From Patiria miniata (taxonomy: Eukaryota > Echinodermata > Asteroidea > Valvatida > Asterinidae), in contig NW_024037063.1 of the NCBI RefSeq assembly GCF_015706575.1, positions 11,284,927-11,348,926 of the forward strand: a DNA stretch of 64,000 nucleotides, given 5' to 3'. The notes under the pieces were generated by a model, which saw only the letters and a list, made by a program, of their open reading frames with translations, had not been told where the DNA came from and made no database searches. This document shows, piece after piece, positions 58,321 to 64,000 of this stretch. The number at the start of each line of letters is the position of its first letter. The stretch's first letter is position 1. The position numbers and the translations under genes are program-made.

Positions 58321-58525
58321 CCAAGATAATTTTTTCGCCTTTTAAGAATATTTTTCACCTCTTCAATCATTATACACACATGCATCTTTCAGATTGGATT
58401 TTCTTGAGGTCAACTCAGTCTCTTCTTCAATGAAGTTAGAATCCAGAATCTGAGATCGGATGTCTCTTACAAATAATTCTTTACTTCCCTTATATTACAC
58501 AATTTTAATCCCGGATGATTGTGAA
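58321..58525. other. Spacer, nothing recognised
   Basis: Short AT-rich interval between the inverted-repeat element and the third D unit. Confidence 0.5.
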
Positions 58526-59820
58526 CGGCCAGACTTAAATTCCTGTAATTATGCTGCCAGGTCCCGTCTGTAAAATATTTCTTTGTCGATGTCTAATATT
58601 TTTTAGCAAAAACAAGCGATGCGAAAGTTGTCGAAGCATTGCGAGCGCCCTCTTGTGTTTTCCATTGAATATAGCGTACTGAGTTGCGTAATTAATTTGC
58701 ATATTATGGCATGCAGCGCGAAAAACCTTTTATTCCGTGCAGTGTCTCAAAAGCATAGGGCTTCGGACGCACATTCCTTGAATTTTTCGCTAGTTTTCTT
58801 GGAGAGTAAGCAAGCATGGGTAGGTCACTTGACTGCTCAGTCGTTGCTGCTGCCAGCCAAGGGCGGATCCAGAACACAATTTTTTGGGGGGGGCCAAAAA
58901 AAAATTTTGGTCCCCCAAAAAAGTGGGTGAAAAAATTACGGCGTGGGGTTCGGGGCCCGCTTAAGGGCCCCGAAATTTTTTTGGATTCTAGATGCTCTGT
59001 GGTGCGATCTGAGGCAATTTCTGACCACTTTAACCAATGTTTTTTTGAGGAAAAGATGGTGGTGTACTCATTGCCTGCCTTTATTGCATTGTCACATAAA
59101 AAAAAAAAAATTGGTTTCGTTTGGGGGGGGGGGGGGGCCATGGCCCCCTTTGGCCCCCCCCCCTGGATCCGCCCTTGCTGCCAGCCACACCTTATTGCGA
59201 GCCAGCTTCATTGAATTTTGCTGTGTTTCTCACGTGGTTTTGCCATGGTAAGCACGCCGCATGTGCATACACATATCGTGTACATGCATATCGTGTAGTT
59301 TGCCCAAACATCCCGAGGCATAGGTACACAGGCCGCAGCTGCTCCGCTACTGCTTGTGGTTCTGGTGGTTCCTGATTGTCACAAATAGAGAAGCCTTCTC
59401 GAGTAGACCAATGAATCCTATCCAGCATCCATACCATTTGGGTACGTGTATAGAACATTATTGCTTGAAATGTGCCTAAGAAATTGGAGATTTAGAGATT
59501 TGGAGAATTGGAGATTAATGTGTTGTAAAATTATTGCACAACAGGTGCTTGTGGAGATTATTTCTCCTTGATTAAATGTTCATGTCTTTAATATTTGTGT
59601 GCCTCTCTTGTAGATTCGCACCAGAAACATTTATTTAGAACAAATAAATGGAAATTTAGGTTTGTAGAACCAGTAATGCAATTTCTCATGACGAGAGATA
59701 ACCAAGGATAAGGAGAGATGGTTATTTCAAATAATTAAATAATTGAATATTGGATTCATAGTCATTGTATATTTGTAATTAAATTAATTTCTATTCTTCT
59801 GTTTTCTGTTATTACAGACT
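58526..59820. repeat. Repeat unit D, third copy, lacking the intron-like segment
   Basis: Aligns with 53990-55478 and with 17540-17995. It keeps the 27 bases missing from the second copy. It lacks the 541-bp GT-AG segment and carries a 318-bp insertion at 58859-59176. It ends after TTATTACAG near 59818, then differs from the second copy. Confidence 0.75.
58859..59176. mobile_element. 318-bp G/C-tract MITE with 10-bp target duplication
   Basis: Perfect 14-base inverted ends, AAGGGCGGATCCAG and CTGGATCCGCCCTT. GCTGCCAGCC is duplicated on both sides (58849-58858, 59177-59186), and the uninterrupted site is seen at the two other D units. The interior has long G and C runs. A 9-10 base duplication would fit a Mutator-like element. 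A related end, CTGGATCCGCGCC, lies near 61399. Confidence 0.85.
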
Positions 59821-62234
59821 GCTGAAGAATGACTGTCGTTTTTTTTGTAGTAATACAATTTAGATCAATTAAGTGGAATATATACCCAGTGTCACTTTCA
59901 AATTTTCTGCGTAACCTTCCCAGCTCGGGTACACTCCCAATTGTTTGATTATGTCAGGTCCCTTCGATGAAGATTGCCTCGTTTAGGAAGTATTCGTTCC
60001 TCAGCCAGTTGCAGGTATTTGATTTAACTGATTGTCAATATAGGCCTCGCGAAGATAAAATAATGCTGAATGTCAATATATTCATACTGCTAATCCAGTA
60101 AAATTCCAGCAGCTATTTTATGTTTTAACTGTTGCGAATGAAATGAGCACTCTATCTGTGTGTATGATAATGTGCTACACAAGTTCACCCAGGGTTCTGC
60201 AGCCCATGCAGTACAGGATGATTTGTGCAATACGGTGGCCGCGATAGCCCAACCGTGCAAGATTTTTTTTCTGAAATAACGAAATATTGTTTTGCGAATA
60301 AATGAAAGAATGCATGTGTCCTTAATACATGTATTGAACATTTGCTTGCCTGCTCCGACAAATTCTCACCACATATTTAATGATAGATCAAGTTTCTCGG
60401 GTGTACAAGAGCCTACCCGAGTGCATGGCGGTTCCTGGATATTTAAATGGGGTTGGCGGAGGGTGTTGAAGTCAACACGGGCACGACTAAGAGGGACCAA
60501 AAGCCAAAAGCGATGAATCGAAATTGTTGACGAACTTTATTTCAGGAGTCTTAAGAATCATTGGGATTTTTCCTTAAAAAAAAATGATATTCAGACAGAA
60601 GAGGGTTGTTAACCAAACATACAATGCCATCAGCCGGCCTATTGCCACTATAGTAGCATCTCTTAAGAAATAAATGAAGAGTGAAAAGTATATTTCTTTT
60701 TGGCCAAACTGAAATAATTTCGTTTAGATTAACAAAATAACTAATTCAGATCCAAAAAGGGTTTTTGGATTGATTCTTGATCTAAGACATCATTTTATTG
60801 CAACTAATGTTGAATGGACCGGTTATAGATGACCTTTTTTTCGGGGGGGGGGGGGGATTTGCGGGAAAAGTTGGCTATACAAGTTGAAAAATGTTTGACA
60901 TGTTTGTTTAAAATTATTAGGTTTCTTATAGGTCGAATATTGAACGTCTACGTATTCATTAAAACATCAATCAATACATCTTGCCCTGCATTGTTACAAT
61001 ACACTGTGAGATGCAAACTTTACACTAGTGATTATTCACATTCTACTGTCACAGGTATTGGATTCCTTTAACTTGGTTAAACTGCTCAAAATCTGCAGCA
61101 CTTTGTTGCCGGGAATCATTGATCAGTGGGTGGGGGGGGGGGGGGGGGGGGGGGGGGGCTCGTACCATACTTTCAATGGGGGTGCTGTTCTAACCATCAT
61201 TAACACTATATTACAAAATAGTGTACAGATACCCTAGTAACCCAACTGGCTCTCACCAAATTGTGTACACGTGCGGATATTATTACCGGTATAATTATCT
61301 TAATTTTTTTTTTGGAGGGGGGGGGGGAGGGGTGTCAGATCGGGGGGGGGGATTCAGATTTTTTTGTCATGGATTTCTATGCAAAAAATACCCCCCTTCT
61401 GGATCCGCGCCTGAAAGTTACGCCCTTGCGTTCACTTGCGTAGAGTGCCTTTTTTATACAACAAACATTCTTCTTCATGTGTTTGAAACAAGCTACCTAC
61501 TAGGTGATGTATAATTTATTTAATGAAGAGTAGGCCTAATTGAGTAATTGTTTTTGTTTAATAAAAACAGTCTCTTAAAACTAAGGCGAACATGAAACTT
61601 GAATAACAATTTTGAATAACAGTTTGATTAATCAGAGAATTGTTAACGTGTATATACAAGCTGGCTGGTCTAACACGGTATTATTATAATCGTTATGGCA
61701 TGAGATCAAATGATAGCGTGGCTTGAATATACACGTTTTTCCTTGCTAATACAGTGACCTTCGGAAAAGAACTCACCAGTTTGTCTCGAAATATTAGAAG
61801 GATGTACAAAACAAAAGAATTATAACAACTTTAAATATTATTCTGTGTGCTTACTTTTAGGTTCTCCAATGGCACACAAACTAATTACAATGTACTTACA
61901 ATAATTGACAGAAAGTGCAAAACCTACAACTACAAGAAGGATAATATACAGGGTGTATCAAAAAAAGTAATCCAAAACACAATGGGCTGATATGTAAATT
62001 TATGAAACTTGAAACACGTCAAAGTGGCTCATTATATCTTACTTGCATCTCTTCAGTTACGGATGACCAAGCACTGTTGAATTCAAAACAAAGTTCAAAA
62101 ACCTCTTTTTCCAAGTTTGTTGAATAAGTGGCAAGATGCACTGTACAACGAAGAATGCACTGTCGCTGTGAAAAGTGCGTTAAAAGAAGTATGTTAGAGA
62201 TGTTGGTTAACTACCATGATACATCATGTTGGCC
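59821..62234. other. Repeat-poor spacer with long G runs
   Basis: No gene found. G runs at 60843-60856, 61132-61158 and near 61313-61350 are likely unstable. Near 61399 is a fragment related to the 58859 MITE. At 61949 TA-CAGGGTGTATCAAAAAA resembles a mariner-type end, close to the terminus of the palindrome at 20629; its partner end was not found. Confidence 0.5.
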
Positions 62235-64000
62235 ATAAATAATTAGTCATTCCAAAGATTTTGTTTTCATCACAAAGTAGCAATCCAGTTGCAAAAATCT
62301 CTCAAGTATCGCTTGCAATGGGCATAGCCAAAACAATGCCCAGTTAAGCCGACGCACAAGCTCTGTTTTAGGTACAATTTTGCATTAGGTATTTATTATT
62401 TTAATGAGTAAACAAAACATTCTTTGAAATTATTGATTTAATAATGAAACATGATATCCCGCTAATAACACTTTCAACGCGTCTTCATCATCATCATCAT
62501 CATCTAGCGGTCAAAACCAAAATCTGGTTCACCTCGCCACGCCAGGTGTCTTTATCCCTTATTATCCCCCCATTCAACATATAATCCACTGCGACTGCGC
62601 ACTTTTTGTGGACAACTCAATTCACCGCCAAATCAGGCAAAAGTGGAATAGGTAGGTGTTTGGCCTTGTGATGTTAAACAAAATGTATGGAATGATCAAT
62701 TACTCATGGACAACATTATTAAGAACCATTTATGCACTAACATCTCCAACATACCCCTTTTAGCGCACTGTCTGCAGCAACAGTGCGTACATCCGACGGC
62801 TTAACTCACCACTTAAATTAAGCAATATTGAAACAGGTGTTTTTTGAACGCAGATAGTTTATGTATCAATGAAAAGCTAATGAACTGCTCTTTAAGATTG
62901 AGACACATTGACACAGTTCAAGTTCATTACTTTTACATATCAGCCCATTGTTTTTAGATTACCTTTTTCTATACACCAGTATGTTTCGGAAAAAAAGCTA
63001 ATTCAGGAAAAATTTGCCATGTCTATACCACAACCTATTACAACGAAACAAAATCAACAAAGGTATTTGCGGTGAAACCTCTATTCTTATTCACAAAATG
63101 TTCAAAACCTTTTCATCTCCAACCCCCTGTCTATTGCTCCATAAGCAAAGGCTTTATTGCCAAGGCGGGAGTGTGTCAACTAAATATAGATTTTCCCGGC
63201 CAAGTAAGCAGATTTGGCGGCCAAATTGGCGACCAACCACCCATTTTTACCTTAATTTGTTTGCACGTTGAGATCAACATTCAATTATAATACCTGAAAA
63301 CACCAATCAATTTAACATTAAAAGCATATGATTTCACATTTTAATCATGCAATTTCAAAAATAGGGCATTCAAATTAAAATTGCACAAACGAGTATCCAA
63401 ATTTGCCGGAGCTTCCAGCTGTGTAAGTTTGGTCATTCGAATTCACCATTAAGCAAGCATATGTGAAAAGTAAGCAAAGTAATTCGAAGTAGGTCCATGT
63501 CGTTCCGTTGTTTGTTAGAATGAAGATTGAGTGTGTTTGTTACAATTTGGAAATATAGATATAAAAACCTCCCACAAGACTCTGCCACTAATCTGATCAC
63601 CATGCAAACTGTTAGATTGAAGTACTATATATAGAAATATCAACATGCCAGCTCATGGGCGTTACATGAGAATTTCAAATGTAGACAGTGGTCATTTGAT
63701 CGAAGCTTTCGATGGCAATGCCCAAGACTATCTTGAACCTGCAGACAATCTTGGCATAAACAGATCTATTGCTGCAGGTCAATTGTAGGTCTGAGATTTG
63801 GCAGACGGGAACAAGAGGAGGGGCCAAAAACACAAAAATGGACCACGACATGAAGCAGAAATAATCAAAAGGTGAAAGAAATGAAAAGGCTCAGATCGTA
63901 TACCTTCGTTTACTTTCATTTTGAATGCAGAAAGTGCTAAATAGAATGCGCGGAAATGAAAACGAAAACAAGAATCTCATGCAAATAACCTTAAACCAAA
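62235..64000. repeat. Segmentally duplicated flank, copy 2
   Basis: Matches 18066-19850 with scattered substitutions and short indels and runs off the window. It shows that the second duplicate continues past the nested insertions. Confidence 0.9.

Noticed and set aside
58816..59214. 132-codon frame over the G/C-tract MITE
   Set aside because: Created by homopolymer runs in a transposon with clear ends; low complexity and not conserved.

Overview
The window is eukaryotic nuclear DNA, most likely from a marine invertebrate. It is AT-rich, with GT-AG introns and dense nested transposable elements (LINE, Ty3/Gypsy, Penelope-like, foldback and MITE families). I lean towards a deuterostome such as an echinoderm or hemichordate, but nothing in the sequence proves the taxon. 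The one recognisable host gene is a 13-coding-exon, 483-residue major facilitator protein resembling SLC18B1, the vesicular polyamine transporter. It occurs on the + strand in two places.

Layout. 1-8314: upstream DNA and exons 1 to 6 (exon 6 cut) of a first copy, ended by exactly 500 N (8315-8814). 8815-16150: sequence resumes inside intron 1 and repeats exons 2-6 in diverged form, then exons 7-13. 17000-31369: repeat-rich DNA holding two back-to-back tRNA-like modules, a LINE interrupted by a 529-bp palindrome, a Gypsy fragment interrupted by a 144-bp telomere-repeat MITE, an array rich in TGACGTCA and TCACGTGA sites, and a dead Penelope-like element. 31370-43684: a second, complete, uninterrupted transporter gene; its first 8.3 kb are almost identical to 1-8314. 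44689-53611: a young, minus-strand Ty3/Gypsy element with near-identical 754-bp LTRs, whose empty site survives at 17148-17151. 53612-64000: continuation of the duplicated 3' flank, with about 7.8 kb of extra nested insertions, including a 1370-bp solo LTR.

Main points. (1) The 31-kb duplication and the repeated exon block need care: the phase-incompatible duplicated exons, the fixed-size gap and the near-identity of 1-8314 to 31370-39700 point to a misjoined redundant contig beside a real or allelic duplicate. (2) The Gypsy element carries a 442-residue third ORF after integrase, in the position of env. It has two C2H2 zinc fingers, a charged low-complexity middle, and two copies of a conserved motif of about 26 residues near its C terminus. 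It has no signal peptide or membrane segment. This is the best candidate here for something little described. (3) Two copies of an unidentified repeat unit differ by a 541-bp segment with canonical GTAAGT...CAG ends, which looks like an intron present in one and exactly absent from the other. (4) Several insertions can be dated and ordered from clean target-site duplications.
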